64,000 bases of DNA from contig CALSCR010001047.1 in the NCBI GenBank assembly GCA_943704495.1, positions 1-64,000 on the forward strand, given 5' to 3'. The notes under the pieces were generated by a model. It saw nothing but the letters and a program-made list of their open reading frames with translations, searched no databases and was not told the origin of the DNA. Positions 41,521 to 53,900 of this stretch are shown here, piece by piece. The position numbers and the translations under genes are program-made. The DNA is from Pigoraptor chileana (lineage: Eukaryota; Opisthokonta; Filasterea). Each line of letters begins with the position of its first letter. Within the stretch, counting starts at the first letter, position 1.

Positions 41521-44500
41521 ATGGTATATCCGAACAGTGATGAAAAAAGCAGTACCAGTTCCAGGAAAACTTCCGAGTTTTCCGTGGGAATGACAGAGCC
41601 CGGCGGCGGTGCGCCTGCTACAAGTCTCTTTGCGTTTGGATACCAGGACTTTGGCACGCCGTTTGGTGGAGCTCCCGGCGAGGATGTGACTTCTTCTTCC
41701 GGGGGAGGCCCTGGCGCAGCGCAGCCTCTCGGACAGCCCAGCTCAGCGGCACACACGAAGAACACGCATCCATTAGTCGCCACCTCTGAGCCGAAAGCAT
41801 CAACTGAGTCTGAAGGGCCTGCACATTACGGGGGGTATTCGGTTGAACCTGACGCACTTTGGACTCCGATTCCTGCGTACACCGGCGTGAGCCTGAACGA
41901 GTCGCCCGATTCCGCCGTTGTGAAGAGCCAGGCGCGCTTTGACTATGGCCCCGCCCTTGATGACTCATTTGCTCAAGTTGCTGCTGCGACGAGCACGGCT
42001 CAGTTTAGCGACCGAGGTCTGCTGATATTTGGTGAGGGTGGGACCGGACACGCACACGGAGCTACTATGCCGCATCAGGAGCCGACCGAGTCATATGTAC
42101 CGCCAATACCACCAACACTGCCCGCGAAGCCTGTAACTGTTGAGGGTGTGATAAATGAGCCTCTACAGCAGCAGCCGTCTTCTGTGGAGACCGTCCAGAT
42201 GCGTCCAGTGGACGTACAGCCCACACACAATCAGTCACAGGGCTCTCGCTTTCGTCCGCGAAACGCACAACATCCGGCGCAACACCACGGTCTGTATGCC
42301 ATGCAATATTCTGTTCACCCGAACGGGGGCTATGCACTCGCTCGACATTCCGGTATCGATGCAATGGAGACAGCTTACGCGTTGGAGCTTGGATACTCGG
42401 GGGATCGCCCTCCGTTTCGTGGGGGCCACGGTCACACGCCGTTTGGATCGCTTGGATACGCCGTCGCCATGCACCCCAGTGGATATGTGACAAGATCGCA
42501 AGACGATGGCGATACTTCTGCAGAATCATGGGATGGCTCGTATGCTCCCCTTATGACAGGAGCTGCGGCAGGCATGCCTTTCCCGGCCGTGGTTGCACAC
42601 GCGCGATATGGGGGCGTTAAGTTGCCGCATGTGGGACACACACAAGTTCCAATGTGTAGGTACTTCCAGCAGGGATATTGCCGGCATGGTGACCGATGCA
42701 ACTTTGCTCACACCGGCGAGCCTTTATCAGAGACCGTCCCCACGCCTCAGTCGACAGCTATAAATGAGAACGGCTACCGGAGCGGTCGATCCACTGGCAG
42801 AGTGTCGGCCGGTATGCGGACGGTACAGCCCGCAGGCGGAAAAGGTCACAAACGAGCAAGCAGCGAGGGTTAGTGTCTTTGTCACAATTGCTGTTCCAAT
42901 CGTTGTTGCTGCTTGATGATTTTGTTGGATTTGATGCACTTACGACCGATAACGGGCTGGTGACAGGGGCGCGATATTCATCGTTGGACCAGGTCGTCGG
43001 GAAGATGTATGGCCTATGCAAGGACCAACATGGCTGCCGATTTCTACAGAGGAAACTTGAAGAGCAGAATGAGAGAGTGGTTCAAGCAATATTCGACGAG
43101 GTCGTCGAACACATTGTTGAGTTAATGACAGGTATGTATACTGCCGCGGACTTCCTTTTTCCTTTCCTTCTTTTCCCTTTAGTTGTGGAGTCCATGGACA
43201 CAGCGCATAAGACCCTGAATTGAATCCTACATCTGTTGCCCCCCGTAATGACAGCCCTTATCCGTGTGCTATGTGGCATCACTGCCCACTTTCTGACGAC
43301 AAAAATCTCCACAGATCCCTTTGGTAATTACCTGTGCCAGAAACTTGTGGAGTTTTGCGATGACGAGCAACGGACAACGATTGTCTTGCGAACATCCGCC
43401 GAACTGGTCTCGATTTCGTTGAATATGCACGGAACACGCGCTGCCCAAAAACTGATTGAGTGCATTTCACAACCAGTGCAGGTGGGTGATTGGGGGGGAG
43501 GGTGCCGTGGGTGACACTGCAGTTGTTTTCGTTCACTGAATCTTCATAACGCATCTGTGCAGATATCCAGCGTGGTTAGGGCACTGCAAGGGAGTGTTGT
43601 ACCTCTCATAAAGGACCTCAATGGAAACCACGTCATTCAACGATGCCTGCAAAGATTTTCTCCGCTCGACAACCAGGTAATACTTTTGCGAATGCCGCTC
43701 CATCTTCCTCCTGGCCCTTCTTTCCTCTCCTGATTATACAACATCTCTTGCCATTGCAGTTTATTTACGATGCCGTTGCGAGCCACTGCATTGAGGTAGC
43801 AACACACCGGCATGGATGCTGTGTCATACAACGATGCGTTGATTACGCTGCTGATGCCCAAAAGGTGGGTTTGTGTGTGGAATTGACAGCATAGATATGC
43901 GGTGTGTGTTGCTGAATTCGCGAGCTGCTCCCCCCCCCCCCGCTCCCCCCTCTATCCACACGTACGTGCTCATGTTCACGACTATTTCATGTGCAGAATC
44001 AACTGGTGGGCGAGATAACACGAAACGGACTGATGCTTGTTCAGGTAAGCTCAAGCTGTGCTCTTCCACTGTAATCGAGCCATGTCTTACTGTGTCGTGT
44101 TTTTTCTTTCGCAGGATGCATTTGGAAACTACGTCGTGCAGTATGTTCTTGAGCTCAAGGATCCCGCTTTCACAGACGCTCTCATTCAACGATTTCTCGG
44201 CAACATTGGGCTTTTGGCGGCACAGAAGTTCAGTTCGAATGTCATTGAAAAGGCAAGCAATCTTTTGGATCGCGTTTGCATTATTCCAAACTTCTCAAAC
44301 ACAAACAGTTTCGCGAAATTTCTCTTCTGATTCCCCTTCCACTTTACCCTTTTACAGTGCGTTCGTGTCGCGGAAGGCGCAACCAGGACCGCTCTTTTGG
44401 AGGAGGTGATTGAGGCAAAGTGGCTTCCCCGTCTCTTGCAAGACCCGTACGGCAACTACGTGATTCAGACGGCGCTTTCGATGTGCGACGCACGCCAGTT

Positions 44501-44705
44501 TAACATTGTGGGTGGGACGCTTCAAACAATGATTTGTGCACCTTGGCTGTCCGCTGCCCATTGACATTGAATGGACCTCTGCCTACATTCCTCTTAGCTT
44601 GTCGAGGGAATCCGACCGCATCTCGGGCTCATCCGTCACACGGCATACGGAAAGAAGATCGAAGCCAAACTGGCAGCGGTGAGCAAGTGGCACATGAAGA
44701 AATGA
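41521..44705 (+). CDS. CCCH zinc-finger plus Pumilio (PUF) RNA-binding protein
   Basis: A translational regulator with an unusual combination. The first exon (41521 to about 42870) encodes a low-complexity N-terminus and, near residues 375-400, one CCCH finger: CRYFQQGYCRHGDRCNFAH (C-x7-C-x5-C-x3-H). Later short exons encode eight PUF repeats. The recognition helices show, in order: HGCRFLQ, FGNYLCQ, HGTRAAQ, NGNHVIQ, HGCCVIQ, FGNYVVQ, FSSNVIE and YGNYVIQ. The S/N-x-x-E in repeat 7 reads G; the N..Q repeats (2, 4, 6, 8) read U; the C..Q repeats (1, 5) read A; repeat 3 has T in place of C. This predicts UGUA-x-A-UA, the canonical Pumilio site. After repeat 8 it ends KLAAVSKWHMKK. A GTGAGC donor-like string lies inside this tail, so a further exon is conceivable. 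Confidence 0.93.
43929..43941. repeat. Poly-C run in PUF intron
   Basis: A mononucleotide C run in the intron between PUF repeat exons; prone to length change. No function is implied. Confidence 0.7.
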
Positions 44706-44814
44706 CACCGACTCCACTCGGTTTCCAGTCACGGGATGCGATGTGTCTGTCTGTCAACAGTGTACTGGCACGAAAAATGAAGGAGTTCCACTATAGTGGC
44801 TATGCCATGGAATG

Positions 44815-47635
44815 TCAGACCGCCCATTTGGAGTCCATGTATTCGATGGTCTTGTCAACCCGCGCCTCACGCTCAGCCTTGCCATCGACGTCCACGGCAG
44901 TACCAACAGTAAGCCTGCTCTTGAGCGAGGCCCGCAGTTTCTCGCGTAGTGTCACAACGCCACTGGGATCTGCTGCCCCTTGTGCGAGCCCACCGGCGGT
45001 AGACTGCCGCCAAACATCGGAAAAATTCTTGACGCGATGTTCGAATCCCGAGTACATATCGACTAGAAACTCCTGTGCATGTCACGTGCTCGCCAGCATG
45101 TTTTCAAACAATCAGCAACCCATTGCTGGCCATGAAAACCACAAGAAGACACCATGGCGGTGGGAAACTCACCAATTTAGAGATAGCAGACGTAAATTTA
45201 GCAACGTCGTCGGAGCCAACCTCAACATCAAGCACCATTGGGATGCACTTCTCCACTGCTCCCTTGCGATTGACGTAAAACCAGTTCATGACGCTCGCTT
45301 CTGATGGCATCTGTTGATCAAAGGGGCCTATTGTGGGAAGGAAGCGTGTGCAGTATCTATGATCAGTAATGACACGCGCGTGCCCGGTTGCACTACCTAT
45401 CCACATTGCAAGCAGTAGCACCGAGGAGGATTCGTACCGACAACGAGTCCAATGAACGGTTCCAGCCCAGTTGTTTCGTCGCGCATGAGGACCTGATAGT
45501 TGGACTGATTTTCAACATCCCGGTTTGAAGGGATCGGTTTGAAAGTTGGATGCGAATGGTACCAGCCAACAACCGACAGGTTGCGACGGCGGATGTCATC
45601 GCGCAGCTCCACCTCTGCCGACGGATCCATCTCCACGTTTGTGCTTGCGTCATCCCCATCCGATTGCACGGCACGGCACGGGAAAGCTTCCTCTATCGAC
45701 AATTCTAGAAAATATGAGGCAGGGAGTGAAAGGAAGAGAGAGATATGAATTAGAGTCATAAGCATCTGTGATTACATGAAGAGTACCTTGGAGTAGCGCA
45801 GATCCCGAAATTTATGGCCATAAACTCCACAACTACGAGTGACACGCAGAACTCATATAAGCCCAAGGATGCACACCAAAAAGCACTGCAGAATACAGAT
45901 ATCTTCAGCGTGTAAGTACAATCTGAATGTGCGATACGTTGGCACGACAAACCAGAAGTGCAAAAAGGCTCAAGAGTGAGACAATGATTGGAGCAGGCAG
46001 CATGCCGGCACCTTTAGACTTTGCATCCCATTGTCCCGCAAGGAAGCCTATGATTTCAGTCCGTGCCATGTGGGCGTGGAAGTCAGTGACGAGCAAAACG
46101 CTTGGTGAGACGCGAACGACGAATGGCTGCGAGCCCCGGGACCGAGAACCGGGTGTCCCAGAGTACTTGTGGCATTGCACCATCATCCACGGATTGCTGG
46201 AGTATTAGCAGAGGAGTATCAGATAGTCAGTCACTTCAGAGGAACGTTTCATGCGCAACAGGCGCCTCACACCCGCACGGGGAGTACCTGGCATCCTGGT
46301 CGAGCGTGAGATAGCCCGATTGCTGGGGGATGCTGCGGAGGCGGGACGCGGCGTACTCAGTCCGTCCCGACGGCACGTCATCATCGCATTCAGAGCCACT
46401 TGCAGCCGGCGAAACCTTCTTTTTGGCAGGTGCTCGCCTGATTTGAAGAGAGATCCCAGGAACGATGCGGTTAAAAGTTCGATCTATGCACCAGTAGGCA
46501 TGAACGAAACTAAATCACAAGCACACACCTTCGCTTGCCACTTTGTTCATCATAAGTCGCTGGTTTGGGGGGGACGCCCGCGGCATCTTGGGCCACTGGA
46601 GGCAGACCGGCCTCGGCTGGTTGCTGCTGCTTTGACCCTGCAATGCACGACGAGTGCGCGCGTATTGGCACAGGCAAGTGCATGCAGCACGCTTCCTTCT
46701 GACGGGTTTTGTGACGGTCTGTTGGCACTCACCGGACTTCAAGTATGCACTCAGGGCTGCAGAGTTCGGATCCAGCGGCTTTCCGGATAGCGTGTAGCCA
46801 CCACCGCTCTCTATTACCTGCATTAGCAATAGGATAACCCATTAAATGCATGCAACACAAACACGTGTGCCGACAGCCACAGAGACACACCTTTGCGGGC
46901 AGCGGCTCATTCTTGATGTACAACTTGATAAAATGCTTCTGAGCGTGACTCTTCACTGCGTTCTTATCCCGCCCAGTGCCCACGTGCGACGCAAGCTGCG
47001 TGCAACCAAACACGCAGATAAGCAACATAATGTTGGAGCGGCTCGCCCAGAAACCATCGGCTACCAAATACCTTGTCCCACTCGCGGCCATACAGCTCAA
47101 GGCCCTCCAGAAAGCGCGTATGCTCATCATCCGCCCAGCGCTGCGGGGTCTTTCCTTGGCGTGAGAGATGCTCCCCACCACTGTGCTCACCAGCTGGGGA
47201 AGCCACATCTCCTGTGCTCTCTTTGGCCTGCTCACTGTCCTTGGTCCGCTTCCCTAACAGTGCCTTTCCCCCAGCAGGCGGCTTTGCAATCTTGGGTGCT
47301 TGCCGGCGCGATGGCGGTGGACCGGCTCGTTTCCTCTTTTTGTTCCTGTTGGAGCCACCGCTGTATTCCCCGCCGTCACTGTTGGCATCGTCGCTCTCAT
47401 CAATTTGGCTGCGTCGAAAGCATAGAAAACGTATGTTGGTCGCATGCAAGTCGACAAGAACAGTTCATTTTGTACTGACCGGAAACCTGAAGACATTACA
47501 CATAAAGATGCGTGATTGAGAGCATTAATACCAGGCTGGAATAACTTACTAGTACGACTCTCCGAATTCAAGGTAGGATTCGCGCTCCTGGCGAGCAAGC
47601 TCTCGCGCAAGCGCTTCGTCTTCCTCGACTGTCAT
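44815..47635 (-). CDS. SANT plus JAMM (MPN+) deubiquitinase, MYSM1/MPND-like
   Basis: A predicted metalloprotease deubiquitinase, by analogy acting on histone H2A. The first exon (from ATG 47635) gives MTVEEDEALARELARQERES. Then a Lys/Pro-rich acidic linker, a SANT/Myb repeat (TPQRWADDEHTRFLEGLELY, GREWDKV, GTGRDKNAVKSHAQKHFIKL, of the SHAQK type), and a linker with GYTLSGKPLDPNSAALSAYL. The JAMM domain follows: FVVRVSPSVLLVTDFHAHMA, the Glu in RTEIIGFLAGQWD, and VVGWYHSHPTFKPIPSNRD, which supplies the HxH-x7-S-x2-D zinc site, so activity is expected. A C-terminal helix ends at 44815. No SWIRM domain is found between SANT and JAMM, unlike animal MYSM1. The 3' exons are convergent with PUF, 109 bases apart. 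Confidence 0.88.
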
Positions 47636-47980
47636 TTAAACTGGTAGTGAGTGGAAACTGCGCTATTGAGGGAGGAATTTCAAGCAACTTTAATGAGCAC
47701 TGCATAAGGAGGATTCTTCTTCAAATAGTCAGGCTCTATTATGATGATGATAATTGCAGTTTTGCGCGGGAAAAGTTACCGACAACACGTGACAACACGT
47801 GATTCGAGGTCAAAGCCGCAACTAATAAAATCGGAAATTTGTGGTTAAAGCAATCAACCACAACCCGCACGACCTGAGTGAGGGCATGACTTGGTCTAAG
47901 CGGCTCAGGTACGGATAAAAGTCGTCAACGCACCACCATATTCGATCCAGCAACTTAACGATTTCCAGTCTACCTTCAGC
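47636..47980. promoter_or_regulatory. Divergent promoter region SANT-JAMM / orphan gene
   Basis: A 345-base divergent gap. It holds a tandem E-box pair (CACGTGA at 47786 and 47796), exactly 10 bases apart. Confidence 0.6.
47786..47801. promoter_or_regulatory. Tandem E-box pair (10-base spacing)
   Basis: The unit ACAACACGTG occurs twice in direct repeat, giving CACGTG at 47786-47791 and 47796-47801. The 10-base period puts both sites on the same DNA face. Confidence 0.65.
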
Positions 47981-48545
47981 ATGGTGAGTGTGTGATTACT
48001 TCTGCTGGACGATTCTACAATGCATGGTGGTATTGTGCAAATCTGAAGTCACATCCTGACATATGAATAATACTACACGCTTGTTCCAGGCTCCCAAGTG
48101 CACTGACGAGGCGATTCCCCTAGCAGCTTGCGCCGATGGCATATACCCAAAGGCCAACGGGACTCCTACGAGAAATGTAGGCGCTGATGCCGACACCACG
48201 CGGCAGGCGGCCGCACGCGCACCAGTCCGCAACCGCCGCCGCTCTAACTCGGCACGCATTGCGAAGGCCGCACGCAGTTCTATCGCTGCATCCCAGGTGG
48301 CGGCTCATCAGGCACCGCCCCAGCACGCACACGCACACGCAAACGCACAAGCGGCCGTGATACCCGAGGGTACACTGGTACTGGGCGCCAAGGGTCACCT
48401 GCAGAAACGAATTGCGCGTTTCTTTTCTTTCCGGTGGTTGAGGAGCACCAAGTTGCGCACCAAAGAAAAGGGAGCTCACGTGTACTGTGAGTCCGCTCCG
48501 ATGCAAGTCCGCATCATGAAGAATCCGGTCGCCGAGTTCCATTGA
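47981..48545 (+). CDS. Orphan small basic protein
   Basis: I do not recognise this gene. The first exon is again only the ATG (47981-47983) before a GTGAGT donor, joined to a second exon after TTCCAG near 48091 that begins APKCTDEAIPLAACADGIYP, giving about 153 residues. It is rich in Ala, Arg and His: RAPVRNRRRSNSARIAKAAR is strongly basic and HAHAHANAQAA is a His-Ala repeat. The C-terminus RFFSFRWLRSTKLRTKEKG is also basic and aromatic. There is no signal peptide or membrane helix. The basic stretches could be nuclear or RNA-contact regions, but there is no family match. The good splice sites, in-frame join and E-box pair upstream support a real gene. Mostly inference. Confidence 0.6.
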
Positions 48546-48637
48546 GCACATCCAAGGACACGGCACATGATGACTGAAGATAATACACAATTATTCAAGG
48601 AAATAACACTGTGCACGCACATTCCATGACGCCAGTA

Positions 48638-50318
48638 CTACAACGCCACGTCTAGCGAATTTTCCCAGTGCGTCAGAGCGCGCGCAATCATTTCATACGC
48701 CGTAAAGGTGATGGCACCGGAAGGCGTTACCCGCAGAAGATTAGTGCCCATGCCACGATAAAATGCACGCATGCCCTCCTCGCGCGCAACTACCATGGCG
48801 CAGTGTACAACACCCCGGTATTTTGGCGGAATCGACGTTTGGTTCTGTAATCGAGTGCGAAGGATCTGCAATCGAAGAACCATTCATTAATTACGGGATC
48901 ATCCGGTCTCCCAAGGCTAATTACCATACAAGTACATACATGAGCCATCCTCCACTGACCTCATGAGGATACCAGCATACACTTGCAAATGCTTTTGAAA
49001 GTGATGACGCAATAATGATATCAACAGCCCCCAACGACATCGTTGGATCGTCCTCTGAAAATGGGAGAAATAAAAAGTCACATACACACATCAGCGGGGG
49101 GCAGACCACCATTGCGCCGGTCAATACCACCGATACAAATGATACAATGGGATACCAATGAGAAAAAACTCCACAACAATTTCCAAACTCACTTCCAGAT
49201 TGTATGATAAACTTGAGACGCTCGTACAGCGGGATTTGTATGCCGACATGCACGACGCCAAGCAAGGAGGGAGTGACGCCTTTGTAGAAGCCCCGAAATC
49301 CTTCCTCCCGCAATATTCGGAGAAAGGCGCTGGAGATGCTTGGGTACCCTCCTTTTGGCCCAATAGGATTCAGCTGCCATGGATACAAAAACGGAAAGCT
49401 TCGAAGTTAGGCACGCACAGCAGGGACGGCACCGAACCCTGGCAAGACGTCCAACTTGAGCATATTTGACACCGTACTGACCATGATGCGCGTCTTGATC
49501 ACCCACAACGGATTTGTGGCTATTGAACACAAGGCCCCCGCCGACATCGCAGATACGCAGTGGAGAAGAGGATTTTGGTCCGATATGTCTGCGCATGTGA
49601 AACACTACTTATCATTTTCTTATTCCATAATATTACCAAAGGAATTTAAGCAACCCAATCGTTCGCAGCGTACCGTAACTGGAGCAGAGATGATGCTTGA
49701 TTTCATCGTACGCAACAAAGTAAATCGCCCAGTTCGGCAAGAGTCCAAGGAGCGTTGGGGTGAGCCCACGATACAGCGACCTAGCTCCTTCCTCTTGCAC
49801 TATGCTCCGAATGGTGCCTGCGTCAACACATGAAAGGGTTAGCCATTCGAACGAGCAGCTGATTCACACATTTCCCAACAGTTAAAACAGACATTTGCAT
49901 AAGCAATATTCGCTTACCCCGCATGCCATGATATCGTGGATCTGCGGTCTGCATGCATGAAGCAAACGAATAGATAAGTATTTTTCAGGCATACAATTAA
50001 AACGTGAGACTCACGCAGCAAACTAATGTCAATACAACCTGAAGACGCGTCTTCACGACGTCCAGCGGGCACATGACAATGGAGGCAATTCCTCCTGCTC
50101 CCGCACCAGACAGTATGTGGACAAGAGGCCGCGATCGCTCCGTCCTGTGGTTGTTCAAATAGCGCTATTGAGAAGATCTGCAGAGGGTGCACGGGTTTGC
50201 AAAAAATAATAATATTTGATGCTCACCTAGATGGAGTTGTCGTTATTTGTCTCGGTGCATCGGCATCCTCGCTCAAGGCACCGGCGGAATTTCCAGACGC
50301 ATACTGTCTGACGTCCAT
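48638..50318 (-). CDS. Mitochondrial carrier, nucleotide/cofactor branch (SLC25A32/33/36, NDT-like)
   Basis: A third SLC25 carrier, from the branch that moves pyrimidine nucleotides, folate/FAD or NAD. The three signatures are MCPLDVVKTRLQ, a second with NPLWVIKTRIM (the Trp is a branch marker) and a third WYPHEVLRTRLQ-like one (CWYPHEV joined across an intron to ILRTRLQNQTS). Other blocks include LVHILSGAGAGGIASIV, RYHGMRGTIRSIVQEEGARS, LYRGLTPTLLGLLPNWAIYF, FRGFYKGVTPSLLGVVHVGI and MRAFYRGMGTNLLRVTPSGA. It ends NSLDVAL. The start is taken at 50318 (MDVRQYASGNSAGALSE), which joins in frame to the first repeat when the acceptor CAACCACAG is used; this is inferred. Seven or more exons. The substrate cannot be chosen among the branch members from sequence by eye. 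Confidence 0.85.
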
Positions 50319-50991
50319 CGGGCGCCAATGGACATGCACACCTCCGACCAGGAATCAGGCCAGTCAGGTTGAGCTGGAACAGAGAAGCGACTGTACACAC
50401 AAGAGTGTAAAGAACGTCAGTACTGAAGTAAGAGTTACTCAACAAACGGCAGAGCGACAATTGTCACAAGTCCAGTCCACTTCAAACCAACACAGCAAAA
50501 CCTGAATACGACTCGCTATTCGACCTTCACTCTCAAAAGCGCATGTTTTTTGTTGCCGTCGCTCATACAGAACTGTGCAGACTGTGGCTGCCGTTGATGA
50601 GTCCCCGTGCGCACGCTGATGACATCCCGAGTTCGTCACCCGTGATATTCAGCACCCCGGATGCGTCTATTTCGCGCCATTTTCACCACGACCTAATTTA
50701 ATTGCAATCGCTCAAAAAAAGTGTGTGAATTGTGCCCTGGTCATCAATTCAGGCGTCGGCTGCGGAATCGGCAAATGCACAGCAGTTACACTGGCGCCGC
50801 CGAAACAGACAAGCATACCACTTGCCATCATACAACATGGACTGTTGTTTTCCACCAATATTTGTTACAGAAGGGTTTGCATAAATCAAAGTAACCCATG
50901 AGGACGTGAAAATTCTTGTTATTTTGGGTTGTTTGGAATTGCCGACTTTGTACTGTTGAGGTAACGGTCGCATCACCTCACTTTTTTTGCC
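50319..50991. promoter_or_regulatory. Divergent promoter region carrier / SMARCC
   Basis: A 673-base divergent gap, the longest of that type in the window. No E-box, TATA box or additional exon was recognised; frames of up to 110 codons are open but nondescript. Confidence 0.45.
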
Positions 50992-53900
50992 ATGGTGCGT
51001 CGGAAGGAGAATGGGGCGCCCCAAGCAGACGATTTTGAAAGGGCCGCCTTTGTTGCACGTTTTGATCCCGTCCGCCAGCATTTGAACAAATTCTCGAAAA
51101 AGGTTGGTGCATCACCTTCTCTCATCTTGCTTCCTGCCCAACTATCGCGAGCAGTGACTCAACGATTGTCACGTGCTCTTTTGCAGTACATTCCAAGCGA
51201 GGGCATCACCAACAAGTACCTCGCAAAGCTGACGCAGGGTCTTCTGCAGTACCAGGAAGATCACTTTGGGCGCAATAGTACTGCGCCGCCGATGACAAAG
51301 GTCCCCGCAAAGCTCTTCCTCGATTTCTCGGCGGGAGGCGGCCTCTGTGTCGTATTGTCAACGGCCCTTCGCTTTCGATCTGAGCACAATCTTCCGGCAC
51401 TGAATCTACAAGGGAAAAATCCAGAGCAGTATGCCCAATTGTTCAAGGAAATCGAGAACGCTGTGCAGGATGCAAAATTGTATTCTTTCCCTCGTGTCTT
51501 TTTCGCTCCCTCGATATCCGACGTGGACGCGAAGCGCCTCGGTGAGATAATCAAGCGACGTCAAGGCAATGTCACTCGTGACAAGGCAGCGGCAACCCAT
51601 GTTGTCCACGCATCAGCTGCGGGAACATTTGGTGGGCACCATTTGGGTTACGTACAATTCTGTCCTATTCCATAATAACGTTGGCACACCACATCACACT
51701 GACTTGAATCCACAATTCTCGTTTCTTGCGTTTCCATTTGTTGATGCAGGCGACGAAGAGTATTATAGGGCGATCGGGTCCTGTGGCGAATTTGTGCTCG
51801 TGCACTTTTGGTATACACCAGACAGTTACGACGTTTGGCTGCCCGAAGACGAGACTGAAGACCCTGAGCTAGACCCTGTGCACGAAGGCGCTTGGAATGT
51901 CGCCGAGCGTTGGATCGAAGACACGGACAAGTACAATGAATGGATGAATGAGGAGGATTACGAATTGTCGAGCTTAGACATCGCCCGTGCAGGTGAAGCT
52001 CAGGGTACTGAGCAACGGGCGGGACGCGCTGGGCGAGGTGGAAAGCGCTCGGGTAAAGCAACCGCAGAAACCGAGAGAGGGGCTTCTGCCAAGCGCGCAC
52101 GAAAGTCGGAATCACCGGAGCCTGAGCGGAGTGTAAAGCGTGCAAAGACAGCGGAAGAGAAAGGAAAGGAAGCGGAGGAGAAAGAGAAGGCACCTGACGT
52201 CCCCGCTGTGCCTCACGTAAAGAAAACATCGGTGGAGCAAATCACGCCGGCTAGCAAGCCCGCCAACCCTGAAGCTGCGCCCATTAAGGGCGGAACTATA
52301 TTGAACATTTCTAACTCGGCAGGAGCGCCCCTCGATGCTGAGGTGGAGAAGGCCGCTGACGCGACCACAGACGTGCTAATGGGCGAAGCGGATGCTGCAC
52401 GGACGGAGATTGAGTCCGGAAAGGAAGTGCCAAACGAGGGCGAGGACGCATTGGACGACCTCGAGGGCGAAGACGTGCTCGCTCATCAAACCGTCGCCGT
52501 TGTTGTCCCGAGTCACGCCGCGTGGTTCGACTACAACGCCATACACCACATTGAGAAGCGCGCTCTCCCTGAATTCTTCAACGGAAAGAATCGATCGAAA
52601 ACTCCTGAAATATACATGGCGTACAGGAACTTCATGATCGATGCACACAGGCTGAATCCAACTGAGTACCTTACCGCTACCGCCTGCCGACGAAATTTGG
52701 CCGGCGACGTGTGCGCCATCGTAAGGGTGCATGCATTTTTGGAGCAGTGGGGCCTGATAAATTACCAGGTCGACCCCGAAACGCGGCCTTCGCCCATGGG
52801 TCCGCCTTCGACCAGCCATTTCGCCATTACGTACGATACCCCCCTCGGTCTGCGTCCAGCTATTGCGCCTGTCCTTTCTCAGGCTACGGGTAACAGTCTG
52901 ACGTGGGCGGAAACAAAGAGGGTAACGTCGACTTCGACTGCGGCCGCGCAGCCGAGCCAGTTATTGTTCCAAGCCCATCAAGCGCCCGCAAGGGCAGGCG
53001 CTCCACTTGGGGCACCTAAGGTTGCCGGGAGCAAGTGCTTTTCTTGCGGGGGACAGTGCGGCGGTGGCTATTACAAGTCATCTGATTATGCTCTGTGCGC
53101 GAGCTGCTACCTTCAGGGTGAGAGTTGCATGCTGCCTTTTCGTCCGGATTCCAATTTGCACAGCCTCATTGTTATGCCCAGTTGAATCCTTCTGGCAACG
53201 TTTTTTCAAAGAAGAACATTATTTCCCGCGGTCATTATAGGTCGTTTTCCCGTTGATCGCCCAAGCACTGATTTTGTGAAGGTGGGGTCGTCCGATGACT
53301 CTCGTGCCGATTGGACTGAGGCTGAAACGCTACGCTTACTCGAGGTGAGCGAACATCGTCATGGGTCTCATTGGCGGGATTGTGTTCCGGTATTGATTTT
53401 CACCCATGTACATCAACAGGCGATCGAGTCCCACAAGGACGATTGGAACAAGGTGGCCGAGCATGTCGGCTCTCGCACACAGGAGGAATGTATTCTCCGC
53501 TTTTTGCGAATGCCGATCGAGGATACATTTCTGGAATTGGACGGAGGTTTGGGTATGTGTGGGCATTACTTTTGTATTCTTTTGGCACCCCTCTGTCAAT
53601 GCAAACCATTCTCATGCAACTCGAAACTCTCTCAAACGTAAGCGTATCCGAATTGCATATCTGTGCTTTGATGAATTCCATTGCGCAGCTCTGGAAAGTG
53701 TTCCCGTACCCTTCAGCAAGGCAAACAATCCGCTCATGTCGACCATCGCATTCCTCGCGTCCGCTGTGGAGCCCTCGGTTGCCGCAGCGGCAGCAAAAGC
53801 CGCCTTGGGTATGATGATGAGTTCGTCCCTTTCTCTGCGAGCTTCCTTTCGTTACTTTTGCAGTCCACTTCTGGCTCCTGCTCAGTAATATATTTTGGGC

